The translations under genes were made by a program, and so were the position numbers. From assembly GCA_001896725.1 (NCBI GenBank), contig MPPA01000009.1, forward strand, positions 186,001 to 250,000: 64,000 nucleotides of DNA, read 5' to 3'. The DNA comes from Methanococcoides sp. EBM-47. Its GTDB lineage: Archaea; Halobacteriota; Methanosarcinia; Methanosarcinales; Methanosarcinaceae. Under the pieces are notes generated by a model. The model saw only the letters and a list, made by a program, of their open reading frames with translations, searched no databases and was not told the origin of the DNA. Positions 27,502-36,345 of the stretch are shown here, one piece after another (within the stretch, counting starts at the first letter, position 1; the number at the start of each line of letters is the position of its first letter).

Positions 27502-27753
27502 TTGGAAGAGATCGATACCACATCTGATACAAGGTCTGAGATAACAATAGAAGAAGGCTTTGCAGAGATTAAAATGGGAGGTGGATGGTTCTTAACCATT
27601 AGCCTTGCTACAAGTGAGAAATATGACAATGATTACGTAGAGATAGCAAAAGAGCGGGCAGGCCAGAAAAGGGGTCGTTTCAACCTCAATCCCAAATATA
27701 TAAGGGACCTGGGCGAAACCCTCATCAAGTTCGCTGATGCTAACGACCTGTGA
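27502..27753 (+). CDS. Small acidic hypothetical protein
   Basis: The 83-residue protein starts at TTG 27502, preceded by AGGTGAT (27491-27497) at five bases, a good archaeal ribosome-binding site. I know no family. It has an N-terminal acidic stretch, a glycine-rich WFLTISL beta strand and a basic middle (KERAGQKRGRFNLNPKYIRDL) that could be a nucleic-acid or ligand surface. It is 20 bp after the HisA-like gene, with no terminator seen, so the two probably share a transcript. It converges with tmk. Confidence 0.8.
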   Translation: MEEIDTTSDTRSEITIEEGFAEIKMGGGWFLTISLATSEKYDNDYVEIAKERAGQKRGRFNLNPKYIRDLGETLIKFADANDL

Positions 27754-27818
27754 TCCTTAGGGCTGGGAACAGGAAAAGGTCGATTTCGAACAACCGTCTA
27801 TGAGGCCTTGCCCATGCT

Positions 27819-28430
27819 TTATTCCTGGCCTTCTATTGCATGAGCAATGGTCCTGAACACATCTTCTTTTACTTCATCCAAGGGCCTGTCAGCATTGATC
27901 ACAACGAATCTTGAAGGCTCATCCGCTGCAAGGCGCAGGTAATTGCTGCGTACCTTTTTCAGGAACTCTATCTTCTCGAACTTAGAGCGTTCACCACGTT
28001 CACCACAGCGTTTTACAGCGACCAGGGGGTCAATGTCAAAGAGAACGATCAGATCTGGTTCTATGGTCCATCCTTTATGAAGGGAACGTATCCAATCCAA
28101 TGGTTCGTCAAACAGACCTGCAAGGGTAGCGCCCTGGTAGGCGCATCTGCTCGCAGAATAACGATCTGATATAACATTTGACCCGCTTTCAAGAGAAGGA
28201 CGAATGAGCCTGGAAATATGGTCAGCATGATCTGCCAAAAAGAGCATGAGTTCCGCTATGAGGTCCGTATCGCTGCGAAGGGCACGGTTCACAGCATCAC
28301 CGATCCAGCTTGTAGTAGGCTCCCGGGTAAAGACATACCCTGAAAACCTTTTTTCATTCTTTATTAACTGGCATACAGTAGACTTGCCGGAGCCATCAAT
28401 ACCTTCTAAAGTGATCAGTTTGCCTCTCAT
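27819..28430 (-). CDS. tmk: Thymidylate kinase
   Basis: Tmk phosphorylates dTMP to dTDP. The 203-residue chain has P-loop GIDGSGKST (residues 10-18), the DRYSASRCAYQGA dTMP-binding motif (about 91-103), and LIVLFDIDPLVAVKR with the following basic lid (RCGERGERSKFEK). The start ATG is at 28430. It converges with the 83-residue gene and is followed upstream by a zinc-ribbon gene on the same strand (46 bp between coding ends). A DUF166 family gene, sometimes linked with thymidylate metabolism, lies 3 kb away. Confidence 0.96.
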   Translation of the reverse strand: MRGKLITLEGIDGSGKSTVCQLIKNEKRFSGYVFTREPTTSWIGDAVNRALRSDTDLIAELMLFLADHADHISRLIRPSLESGSNVISDRYSASRCAYQGATLAGLFDEPLDWIRSLHKGWTIEPDLIVLFDIDPLVAVKRCGERGERSKFEKIEFLKKVRSNYLRLAADEPSRFVVINADRPLDEVKEDVFRTIAHAIEGQE

Positions 28431-28476
28431 TCAATGAGTGTCAATAAAGGCAGGACCTGTTATTATACATGACCGT

Positions 28477-28605
28477 TCAGATGCGATCGGTATTCCCGCT
28501 TCCACACTGCGGGCAATTCACCTCGAAGAGGTCAGGGTCCGACTCAAATACATGCTCACATGAGGCACATTTGAAATATACCATAGACTGGTCGATCTCG
28601 ATCAT
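28477..28605 (-). CDS. 42-residue zinc-ribbon protein
   Basis: A 43-codon frame runs from ATG (28603-28605) to TGA (28477-28479). The peptide MIEIDQSMVYFKCASCEHVF, followed by an acidic linker and NCPQCGSGNTDRI, has two C-x2-C knuckles (C13, C16, C31, C34), which is a classic single zinc ribbon. A TATA box (TTTATATATTTT, about 28633-28644, minus strand) lies roughly 30-40 bases upstream, implying a very short leader. The fold is convincing. The function could be nucleic-acid binding, a transcription-factor-like accessory or a ribosome-associated subunit. It is smaller than the usual calling limit and lies between tmk and the P-type ATPase gene. Confidence 0.85.
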   Translation of the reverse strand: MIEIDQSMVYFKCASCEHVFESDPDLFEVNCPQCGSGNTDRI

Positions 28606-28657
28606 AATTTCACTAAATTAAAATACACAAAAAATATATAAATACATCGGGTGCGCT

Positions 28658-31303
28658 TTATGAGAACCCGTGTTTCTTGTACAGATATTTTTCAAGCTCT
28701 ATAAGGAAGAACACTGTGCTGGAAACCACTACTATCATCAGCCAGTCCACAGCAAGAAGAGGAGCTGTGGAAAAAACAGAGTTCAGAGAGCTATTATACG
28801 TTATCATCAGCTGGAGCGATAAAACTATACCGATACCCAGCAGCATGTACTTGTTGGATAGCAGATCTTTATGGACATACTCATACATTGACTTGGAATT
28901 GAACAAATAGAATATCTGGAAGAACACGATGGTGTTCAGAGCAACCGTGCGTGCTGCAGCAAGGTCCCCTTCTCTTCCCATTTTCAAAAAGAACGTAAGA
29001 TAAGCCCCTGCAACGATCAACAAAGATACGAATACGATCCTCCTCTTGATCAGAGGAACGAGGATCGATTCATCAGGTGGTCTTGGCGGCTTTTTCAGTA
29101 TACCTCTTTCCTTTGGCTCCATAGTGATGGGAACACCAAGCCCGATAGCTGTTACTGTATTGAGCCAGAGGATCTGCAGAGGCACCAGAGGCAATGTGAT
29201 CCCCAGTAATACTGCAATAACTATAGATAGTCCCTGTCCGCCGTTCGTAGGCAGTGTCCATAGTATGACCTTCTGTATCTTGCTGTAGACATCCCTGCCT
29301 TCTTCGATGGCTGCCACAATGGATGAGAAGTGATCGTCTGCCAGCACCATGTCCGAAGCTTCTTTTGCCACCTCTGTGCCTGTTAGTCCCATGGCTACGC
29401 CGATATCTGCTGTTTTAAGGGCAGGTGCATCATTGATCCCATCTCCTGTCACGGCCACGATCTCACCTTTTTTCTGAAGTAGTTTTACTATTCTCAGTTT
29501 ATCTTCAGGAGAGGTGCGTGCGAACACAGAAACAGATTCCAGTTTCTCACTCAGGTGCTCATCTGACATTTTCTCCATATCGCTTCCTGATATCGCACCT
29601 GCAGATCCTATGCCAATTTTCTTTGCGATGGCATGAGCGGTCTTCAGATGATCCCCAGTGATCATTATTACTCGGATACCTGCAGTTTTGCACTTTGCTA
29701 TGGCCTCCGTCACATCATTCCTTGGGGGGTCCATCATACCCTGCAGCCCCACAAATACAAGACCATCTATATCCTCTGCCTCAATGCCTGTTACATCCTT
29801 AGGGACGTTCCTGTATGCCATTGCAAGGACCCTCAAAGCGCCTGAGGCCATCTGCTCAGCAGCCTGCATAATACCTTCCGTATCTACAGGAACAAGGTCT
29901 TTTCCGTCAAACTGTGAGATACACAAGCCAAGGATCGTTTCAGGGGAGCCCTTTACATAGATTATCCGTGAACCGTCTTCTTTTTCATGCAGTGTTGCCA
30001 TGAACCTTTGTTCCGGTTCAAAGGGGACCACATCCTTGCGTGGAAGATAGAACTCACCGGCCTTAAGGCCAGATACAAGGAGGGCACCTTCTGTAGGGTC
30101 ACCATCGATGCTATCTGTCCCATTGAAAGAAGCATCATTGCAGAGAACACCCGCCTTGAGGGTTTCCACCAGAGCTTTATCCTGAAGCGGGTCAACCTCA
30201 GACCCGTCAAGAAAGAAGTTACCTTTAGGCGAATACCCTTCACCTGTTAGAATATAGGTCTTGCCCGCTGCGTACACCTGTGTTACTGTCATCTGGTTCC
30301 TTGTGAGGGTACCGGTCTTGTCGGTACAGATCACAGTGGCACTTCCCAGGGTTTCCACTGCAGGTACCGTACGGATGATCGTATTCCTTGCAGCCATCCT
30401 GTTGACACCTATGGCCATGGAGATGGTAATGACTGCAGGCAGCCCTTCCGGGATAGCAGCAACTGCAAGGCTTACAGAAGCCATGAACACTTCCACAGAA
30501 TCATATCCTTGCACAAGGCCCACAGCAAAGGTAAGTGCCGCAATGGCTACGATAACAACAGAGAGGTTGACACTGAGCCGTGCCATCTTACGCAACAGTG
30601 GGGTCGATATATCTTTGCTTTCCCTGATAAATTCGGAGATCCTGCCTATCTGTGTATCATTACCTGTTGCTACAACGATACCCTTTGCCTGACCCTGGGA
30701 AATGATAGTTCCTGCAAAAGATATGTTCTTCTGGTCCCCAAAAGAGACACATCCAGTGGTAATGGTAGCGGTGTTCTTTTCCAAGGGTACGGATTCTCCA
30801 GTGAGGAGCGATTCATCTGCCCTCAGGTTCTTTGTATAGAACAGGCGCAGATCTGCAGGCACTCTGTCCCCGGCCTCAAGCAGTACCACATCGCCCACCA
30901 CAAGTTCCCTGCTTGGTAGCACCATACTGACCCCATCTCTTAATATCCGTGCCTCAGGTACCAGTAGCTTAGACAGTGATTCCAGAGCATTCTGTGCCTT
31001 ACCTTCCTGTATGGAACCGATGATGGCATTTGCCAGCACCACCAATGCAATGACCGCTGCATCTGCATACTTTCCAAGGAACAAAGTAATGACCGCAGCT
31101 ATCAGCAGCAGGTAGATAAGAGGACTGGCAAACTGTTTAAGAAAACGATAAACTGGCCCATGTTCTTTCTTGGCAGCTACCTCATTATAGCCATCCCTTG
31201 CAAGCCTTATACTGGCTTCTTCATTGCTCAGGCCATCCGGGCTGCTCCCAAACAATGAAAAGACATCTTCAGCTGAAATGGCGCACCATTTTTCTTCTCC
31301 CAT
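28658..31303 (-). CDS. P2-type cation-transporting ATPase
   Basis: The 881-residue pump has an N-terminal cation ATPase domain (about 5-75), the TGES actuator motif (LLTGESVPLE), PEGLP in M4, the phosphorylation site CTDKTGTLTRNQM, TGDHLKTA and [16 protein letters not shown]. It resembles the SERCA/PMA-like P2 group. The Ca2+ sites are altered: the M5 motif reads NGGQ where SERCA has NVGE, and M6 reads NTVTAIGLG where SERCA has NLVTDGLPA, so a Glu and the key Asp are lost. It may therefore move Na+, K+ or another ion and not Ca2+. About ten membrane helices are present. It faces a DUF166 gene across a short divergent gap. Confidence 0.93.
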   Translation of the reverse strand: MGEEKWCAISAEDVFSLFGSSPDGLSNEEASIRLARDGYNEVAAKKEHGPVYRFLKQFASPLIYLLLIAAVITLFLGKYADAAVIALVVLANAIIGSIQEGKAQNALESLSKLLVPEARILRDGVSMVLPSRELVVGDVVLLEAGDRVPADLRLFYTKNLRADESLLTGESVPLEKNTATITTGCVSFGDQKNISFAGTIISQGQAKGIVVATGNDTQIGRISEFIRESKDISTPLLRKMARLSVNLSVVIVAIAALTFAVGLVQGYDSVEVFMASVSLAVAAIPEGLPAVITISMAIGVNRMAARNTIIRTVPAVETLGSATVICTDKTGTLTRNQMTVTQVYAAGKTYILTGEGYSPKGNFFLDGSEVDPLQDKALVETLKAGVLCNDASFNGTDSIDGDPTEGALLVSGLKAGEFYLPRKDVVPFEPEQRFMATLHEKEDGSRIIYVKGSPETILGLCISQFDGKDLVPVDTEGIMQAAEQMASGALRVLAMAYRNVPKDVTGIEAEDIDGLVFVGLQGMMDPPRNDVTEAIAKCKTAGIRVIMITGDHLKTAHAIAKKIGIGSAGAISGSDMEKMSDEHLSEKLESVSVFARTSPEDKLRIVKLLQKKGEIVAVTGDGINDAPALKTADIGVAMGLTGTEVAKEASDMVLADDHFSSIVAAIEEGRDVYSKIQKVILWTLPTNGGQGLSIVIAVLLGITLPLVPLQILWLNTVTAIGLGVPITMEPKERGILKKPPRPPDESILVPLIKRRIVFVSLLIVAGAYLTFFLKMGREGDLAAARTVALNTIVFFQIFYLFNSKSMYEYVHKDLLSNKYMLLGIGIVLSLQLMITYNSSLNSVFSTAPLLAVDWLMIVVVSSTVFFLIELEKYLYKKHGFS

Positions 31304-31383
31304 AAAAATAAAGAACCGTCCAAAAGATAAATAATTTACTTGATATGTATATACAATACCTTTCCTGTTAAGGGGAAATGTAC

Positions 31384-32055
31384 ATGACGAACATTGGTGT
31401 GATCATAAGAGGCAAGTATGGTAAAAGGCTGATAGATACCATACTTAGTAAAACCGATCTGGGAGTGACCTTTGCTGAGGTTCCTGAGCATCTTCCGGAG
31501 TTCATTGACGAGCCGGATGAATTCCTTGAGAAGTTGCATCTGGATGAAAAAGTGTTCAACACAGAGATCCTGATAACATATTCCCTGCATCCAGACCTCA
31601 CATATGCCATAGCCAAACTTGCCGGCAGGCATGGGGTCCGAAGCCTTATCGTGCCCGGAGGTGCATCAAAAGCTCCTGTCCGGGAACTAGAACAAATATC
31701 GCAGGAATATGGCATGTACATAGAAGTGGAGGATATCTGCTGCACCCTCAGTGAGGATCCTGCTATATGTGAACTCACAAACAAATTGTCACGTCCATTG
31801 CTTGAGATCACTGCTCATGAAGGAACGGTCGATGAGGTTAAAGTAATTCGTGGAGCACCCTGCGGCAGTACCTGGCACATGGCAGAAGGGCTGAGAGGTC
31901 TGTCGTTAAAGGAAGCACCTGCAAAGGCAGGACTTCTTATTCAGCAGTATCCATGTCGCGCTGTAAGAGGTAACAAAGGAGGCATCCATGAATCTGCACA
32001 ACTGCACAAAGATGCTGTTCTGAAGGCCATTGAAAGGGCAGCCCTTAAAAAATAA
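31384..32055 (+). CDS. DUF166 family protein
   Basis: The 223-residue protein matches the archaeal DUF166 family (Pfam PF02593), with NIGVIIRGKYG at the N-terminus, DICCTLSEDPAIC, APCGSTW and QQYPCRAVRGNKG. The conserved cysteines in the last two motifs could be catalytic or metal-binding. I recall a Pfam note linking this family to thymidylate synthesis, but I hold that loosely. The nearby tmk is consistent with it but not evidence. I chose the ATG at 31384 because AGGGG at 31371-31375 is eight bases away, whereas the ATG at 31378 is only two bases from it. It probably starts the transcript that continues into polX. Confidence 0.85.
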   Translation: MTNIGVIIRGKYGKRLIDTILSKTDLGVTFAEVPEHLPEFIDEPDEFLEKLHLDEKVFNTEILITYSLHPDLTYAIAKLAGRHGVRSLIVPGGASKAPVRELEQISQEYGMYIEVEDICCTLSEDPAICELTNKLSRPLLEITAHEGTVDEVKVIRGAPCGSTWHMAEGLRGLSLKEAPAKAGLLIQQYPCRAVRGNKGGIHESAQLHKDAVLKAIERAALKK

Positions 32056-32108
32056 TGTTGGAAAAGGAACATTAGTTTTTTGTGCAACTCCCTCTTTATA
32101 GATTAAGG

Positions 32109-33833
32109 ATGAAGAACGCCGAAGTTGTAAAGCGCCTGTATGAAATGGCAGAGATGCTGGAGTTCAAAGGGGAGAATGTTTTCAAGATAAAGGCATACCA
32201 GAAAGCTGCACGACATATAGAGGAGCTGGAAGAGGACTTAAATGTCTTGCTAAAAAAAGATGAACTTGGTAGCATTCCCGGTGTGGGGGAAGCGATCGAA
32301 TCAAAGATCAGGGAGATGCTTGGAACAGGCACATTCAAAGCCTATGAGGAGATCAGAAAAACAATACCTGAAGAAATAGAAGAGATCACTGCCGTAAAGG
32401 GGATAGGTCCCAGGACCGCGTATCTTTTGTACACGAAACTAGGTGTGAAAGATCTAAAAGGGCTGATCAAAGCTGCAGAAGAACACCAGATACGCAGGAT
32501 CCCGGGGATGGGTGTAAAAAGGGAAGAGAATATCCTTATTGCAGCTAAAAGGCAGCTTACAGAAGGTAATATCAGAAGGTTCCCCCTGGGTGTGGCATTG
32601 CCTATAGCCGAAGAAATATCCAGGAAGCTCGCTGATGGGAGAACGATCAGGGAGGTCCGGATAGCCGGCAGCATAAGGCGATGGAAGGATGTTGTAGGGG
32701 ATATTGATCTGATAGCCCGTTCAGATGAGCCGGAAAAGGCCATGGAAGCTTTTACCTGTATGGACAATGTGCAGGAGGTGCTGGAGAAGGGAAATAACAA
32801 GGGTTCAGTGATATATAAGGGAAACATCCAGGTAGACCTGAGGATAGTTAAAGATGATGCATTCGGTTCCATGCTCCAGCATTTCACAGGCTCGAAGGAA
32901 CACAATATAAAATTGCGCAAGATAGCCCTTGCAAAAGGTCTGCATCTCAGTGAATACGGACCACAGGACGCTGAAACAGGAACACAGTTCCCTTTTTCTG
33001 CAGAAGAGCAACAGTATGAGATGCTAGGACTTCAGTTCATTCCACCTGAACTGCGTGAGGATAGGGGAGAAATAGAAGCAGCAATGGAAAAAAAGATTCC
33101 CCGGCTTATAGAGATCAGTGATATCAGGGGTGACCTCCATGTCCATTCCAACTGGAGCGATGGTAAGAACAAAATGGAAGAAATGGCTCTTGCAGCAAAG
33201 GCACTTGGGTATGAATATATAGCTATCACTGACCACTCCAGGTCGTCCAGGATTGCAAACGGCCTTTCAGAAAAGAGGTTACTGGACCATATCAGGGCAA
33301 TAGAGGAACTTAACGAAAACATTGAAGGCATACACGTACTTTCAGGTACGGAATGTGATATACTTCCCGATGGAACGCTTGACTACAGAGATGAATTGCT
33401 GGAACAGCTTGACATTGTTGTGGCTGCTGTGCATGGTGCTGTAGAACAGGATAGTAGGACCATGACAAAAAGAATAATAGCTGCACTGGAGAATGAACAT
33501 GTGCATATCCTTGCACATCCCACAGGCCGGAAATTTGGAAAGAGGCTGCCCTTTGAAATGGATATGGAGGCTGTCATGGACACAGCTCTTGAGTTTGGGA
33601 AAATCCTGGAAATAAATTCTTCTCCTCAAAGACTTGACCTGAATGACAAATATGCAATGATGGCCATGAAAATGGGAATAAGGCTTGCCATCAACACAGA
33701 TGCCCATTCCCCGGGCCAGTTCGCCAATATAAGATATGGGGTTGGTACTGCAAGAAGAGCCTGGATCAAGCCCGCAGATGTGGTGAACACCTTTGATCTA
33801 AAGAAGCTTTGCAAGCTCTTAGACATTCTCTGA
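32109..33833 (+). CDS. polX: DNA polymerase X family protein with PHP domain
   Basis: This is a 574-residue PolX of the bacterial/archaeal type. It has two helix-hairpin-helix motifs (GSIPGVGEAI and AVKGIGPRTAYLL), then the nucleotidyltransferase palm with GSIRRWKDVVGDIDLI (catalytic Asp pair) and VDLRIV (third Asp). A C-terminal PHP domain (about 335-574) follows with metal ligands in DLHVHSNWSDG, ITDHS, ILAHPTGR and INTDAHSP. Such enzymes fill short DNA gaps in base-excision repair and carry 3'-5' exonuclease activity in the PHP domain. I chose ATG 32109, which matches the usual N-terminus; the upstream GTG at 32082 adds nine residues. It follows DUF166 by 53 bp. Confidence 0.94.
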   Translation: MKNAEVVKRLYEMAEMLEFKGENVFKIKAYQKAARHIEELEEDLNVLLKKDELGSIPGVGEAIESKIREMLGTGTFKAYEEIRKTIPEEIEEITAVKGIGPRTAYLLYTKLGVKDLKGLIKAAEEHQIRRIPGMGVKREENILIAAKRQLTEGNIRRFPLGVALPIAEEISRKLADGRTIREVRIAGSIRRWKDVVGDIDLIARSDEPEKAMEAFTCMDNVQEVLEKGNNKGSVIYKGNIQVDLRIVKDDAFGSMLQHFTGSKEHNIKLRKIALAKGLHLSEYGPQDAETGTQFPFSAEEQQYEMLGLQFIPPELREDRGEIEAAMEKKIPRLIEISDIRGDLHVHSNWSDGKNKMEEMALAAKALGYEYIAITDHSRSSRIANGLSEKRLLDHIRAIEELNENIEGIHVLSGTECDILPDGTLDYRDELLEQLDIVVAAVHGAVEQDSRTMTKRIIAALENEHVHILAHPTGRKFGKRLPFEMDMEAVMDTALEFGKILEINSSPQRLDLNDKYAMMAMKMGIRLAINTDAHSPGQFANIRYGVGTARRAWIKPADVVNTFDLKKLCKLLDIL

Positions 33834-33861
33834 CAGGACGAAGGAATAATAACAGCTTTCT

Positions 33862-34020
33862 TATATACATGTACATAAATATAAAAATTAAAAGATAGTC
33901 GTTAGTTGGAATATATCAACTATTCCACGGAACGTGTCCAAATGACCCATTGTTCCGACCCTGTCCAGTTATCACAGGAAATGGCTATCCATATGCAATA
34001 TATGACTATTCACAGGTGGT
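33862..34020 (+). other. Structured leader with three successive stem-loops
   Basis: Between polX and a small ORF, a TATA-like TTATATACAT (about 33862-33871) precedes three inverted repeats in order: GGAATA/TATTCC (33908-33926), GGAAC/GTTCC (33929-33956) and CCTGT/ACAGG (33960-33978). AGGTGGT (34014-34020) then precedes the ATG at 34024. An mRNA from this TATA would carry about 130 untranslated bases. It may be a cis-acting leader or a small RNA. The inverted repeats are short, so this is a suggestion. Confidence 0.35.
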
Positions 34021-34023
34021 CGT

Positions 34024-34131
34024 ATGAATAACAGAAAGCTGAACAGACATGAAAGGGCAATAATAAAGCATCAGATAGAGTTCAAAAAAGAGAAAATGAA
34101 ACAGGAAAAGAGGAACAGTGGTCATTACTGA
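34024..34131 (+). CDS. 35-residue basic small protein
   Basis: ATG at 34024 opens a 36-codon frame ending with TGA at 34129-34131. AGGTGGT (34014-34020) precedes it by three bases, a usable ribosome-binding site. The peptide (MNNRKLNRHERAIIKHQIEF followed by KKEKMKQEKRNSGHY) is very rich in Lys, Arg and Gln and should form one long amphipathic, probably nucleic-acid-binding helix. I recognise no family. It lies downstream of a structured leader and converges with the marker-14 gene. Confidence 0.55.
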   Translation: MNNRKLNRHERAIIKHQIEFKKEKMKQEKRNSGHY

Positions 34132-34223
34132 CCAAAAGCGGAAAAAACAACCCTGTAGTCATCATCTGGTATTCCTGACCATTAATACAATGTCCATAGG
34201 AAGAGTAGACCCTTCCTACATAC

Positions 34224-35663
34224 TTATTTTCCTGACTGGAGTTTTATACGCTGGGCAAGGATACATTTTCCTCCTCTTCTGCCTCCAAGAGGATTGAAGG
34301 TCGTTCCCAGGGAATTCATGCATCTGGCCATGACGGCAGCACCTCTTGCCAGACCATCGTCCACAAACACAACATTTTCATCTATTTTTCCATCGATGCC
34401 CAGCTCTTCAAGATATTTAAGGATAAGCTTTGGCTTATCACCAGTGATCCCAGCACGTCCGGTGATACCTATCGCAGTGTTCTCAAAAACAAGTCCTTGT
34501 TCTTGTGCTACTTTTACAAGCCTTTGCACAACACGGGCCATTACATCATCTATTACAGAGAACAGGAAGTTAAGGCCGTGCTTCTCATTGATCTCGGCAC
34601 CTATTGCCATAAGCTTGTCCATATCTGAGCCATTAACACCTACATCACAGCCTATGAGCACAACACCTATCTCCTCTGCAGCCAGAGGGTTCACCGGCAC
34701 GCTCCCGTATCTTTTAAAGTCCGGAGGCACTTTCTCAATACGTATATACTGCTGGACCTTTTCTGAGTATTCCTTTATTTGTTTACCTTTCAGCATGAGC
34801 GTAATTTTTCCAAGGGTTTTGTTCTGAGCGATCTCAAGAGCGGTACCATTCTTGTCATCGACCTTGCCTGTACCTTTGATAAGTGCGTCCGGTATAGCAC
34901 CAGCATAACCACAGAAGTTGCCAATGGTCTTTGCATAGGGTAGTTCCTGTCCTATGATCCTTCCATCCAGTGTGGTACCGAAGTCGATGGAGATACATGG
35001 GTTACGGAAATCCACATCTACCCATTTTGCACCCTCCTTGATGCCTGCTGCTGCAAGTTCACCTTCCATTTCGTTAGCCACGATCTCCACACCTGTAGCT
35101 CCTTTTGGAGGTGTGACACTGGCGACGGCCCCATCAAAGGAAACCTTTTCCAGTTTAGTGTATTTGCGGAATTTTTCAGGCATATTGAATATTGACATAG
35201 GAGGTGTCATACGATTAGGAGGTACACCTGCCAGGAGACAGCCATCAGCCAGTGCCTTGATGAACTCACCCACTTCCTCGGGTGCAGCAAAACCTGCCAC
35301 TACGCCTGTGGAGCGTACCACAAAGTGAATGTCCGTCTTTATGTCAAGATTTGCCATATCCACTGCTTTGAGAAGCGTATCCCTTACAAGTTCGGCAATG
35401 GATTGCCGTGTAAGCTCCACACCACTGAGGGTCCGGCCAAATATCTCCTCACCAGGTTTAGGTGCCCTCACATCACGGGTCATGGTGACGACCTTGTTGA
35501 TCAGGCGTGTTTTTCCATCTTCAAGGTTCGTGGCCGTGAGAATACATTTGGTAGTGGTGTTGCCTACCTCCACCGAAGCGACAATGAAATAGGCAGTGGA
35601 TCCTGACTTCAGCTCAATCAGACGTACTGAAGGACTTTCGACGATTCTTGGTCTATAACCCAT
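34224..35663 (-). CDS. Methanogenesis marker protein 14
   Basis: The 479-residue protein is a methanogen-specific marker protein (Mmp14, actin-like ATPase/hydantoinase superfamily fold). It has a phosphate-1-like SVEVGNTTTKCILTA near the N-terminus, ISIDFGTTLDGRIIG (a second phosphate loop) and repeated Gly-rich segments ITGRAGITGDKPKL and DDGLARGAAVMARCMNSLG. The family is conserved in methanogens, but its role is not known to me. I chose ATG 35663, giving MGYRPRIVESPSVR, because AGGAGC lies about nine bases upstream; an ATG at 35696 lacks this. It follows the thioredoxin gene by 29 bp on the same strand and probably shares its transcript. Confidence 0.92.
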   Translation of the reverse strand: MGYRPRIVESPSVRLIELKSGSTAYFIVASVEVGNTTTKCILTATNLEDGKTRLINKVVTMTRDVRAPKPGEEIFGRTLSGVELTRQSIAELVRDTLLKAVDMANLDIKTDIHFVVRSTGVVAGFAAPEEVGEFIKALADGCLLAGVPPNRMTPPMSIFNMPEKFRKYTKLEKVSFDGAVASVTPPKGATGVEIVANEMEGELAAAGIKEGAKWVDVDFRNPCISIDFGTTLDGRIIGQELPYAKTIGNFCGYAGAIPDALIKGTGKVDDKNGTALEIAQNKTLGKITLMLKGKQIKEYSEKVQQYIRIEKVPPDFKRYGSVPVNPLAAEEIGVVLIGCDVGVNGSDMDKLMAIGAEINEKHGLNFLFSVIDDVMARVVQRLVKVAQEQGLVFENTAIGITGRAGITGDKPKLILKYLEELGIDGKIDENVVFVDDGLARGAAVMARCMNSLGTTFNPLGGRRGGKCILAQRIKLQSGK

Positions 35664-35692
35664 ATTACAAGCTCCTGTCCATGATCGATAGA

Positions 35693-36097
35693 TCAACTAA
35701 TGAATAGCTTTAATCTTTGTAAAAGCAAATGTTTCGGTAATGCTCCCGAAATGCGATCAACTAAATTACCCTGCCTGAAGACGATCAGTGTGGGAATGCT
35801 TGATATTCCCAAACTCTGTGCGGTCATGGGATTCTGGTCCGTATCCAGCTTACCAAACACGATCCTGCCCTGCAGTTCTGAGGCAAGCTGATCGATGATG
35901 GGAGATAACATACGGCAGGGACCGCACCACTGTGCCCAGAAATCCACCACAGTCAGAGGATACTGTGATATGAACCGATCAAAACTGATATCTGTCACGA
36001 TCACTGGTTCAGCCGGATATTGACGTGCTTCAAGGGAGCGCTGCAGTTCCTGAAGCCTTTTTTTCCTGATAGCTTCCAGTTCATCCATCTTACTCAT
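35693..36097 (-). CDS. Thioredoxin with N-terminal helical extension
   Basis: The 134-residue protein has a charged helix (1-25, KKRLQELQRSLEARQ) followed by a thioredoxin domain with the active site WAQWCGPC (W57, C58, C61) and the cis-Pro loop SIPTLIVF. Thioredoxins of methanogens reduce many methanogenesis enzymes that are oxidised by trace O2. The pairing with marker protein 14 downstream (29 bp) suggests it maintains that protein or a complex, which is inference. ATGs at residues 1 and 4 are both possible. The gene starts 248 bp from the divergent nuclease gene. Confidence 0.93.
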   Translation of the reverse strand: MSKMDELEAIRKKRLQELQRSLEARQYPAEPVIVTDISFDRFISQYPLTVVDFWAQWCGPCRMLSPIIDQLASELQGRIVFGKLDTDQNPMTAQSLGISSIPTLIVFRQGNLVDRISGALPKHLLLQRLKLFIS

Positions 36098-36345
36098 CTT
36101 TGAATGATTTGTTCCATTATGTTAAAAGCATGATCTTGTAGTGTTATTTTTGATCAACACCGACAATATGTCGCTTTAGGAAATAAAGTTTTGCATGGTT
36201 GTGCTAATATCGCACACAACGATCCATATCATGCCCACTCCGTAACATGCATCTGAAAGGAATTGAGAATATAGATAAAAGGGTCTGATCACATGCACAT
36301 ATCCCTCTCCCTATATATTTTAGAAGATACAAAATAGTCAGTGAT

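Noticed and set aside
32342-32920. 192-residue frame opposite polX
   Set aside because: It lies entirely within the polX coding sequence and has no recognisable domain; it is a shadow of a confidently identified gene.
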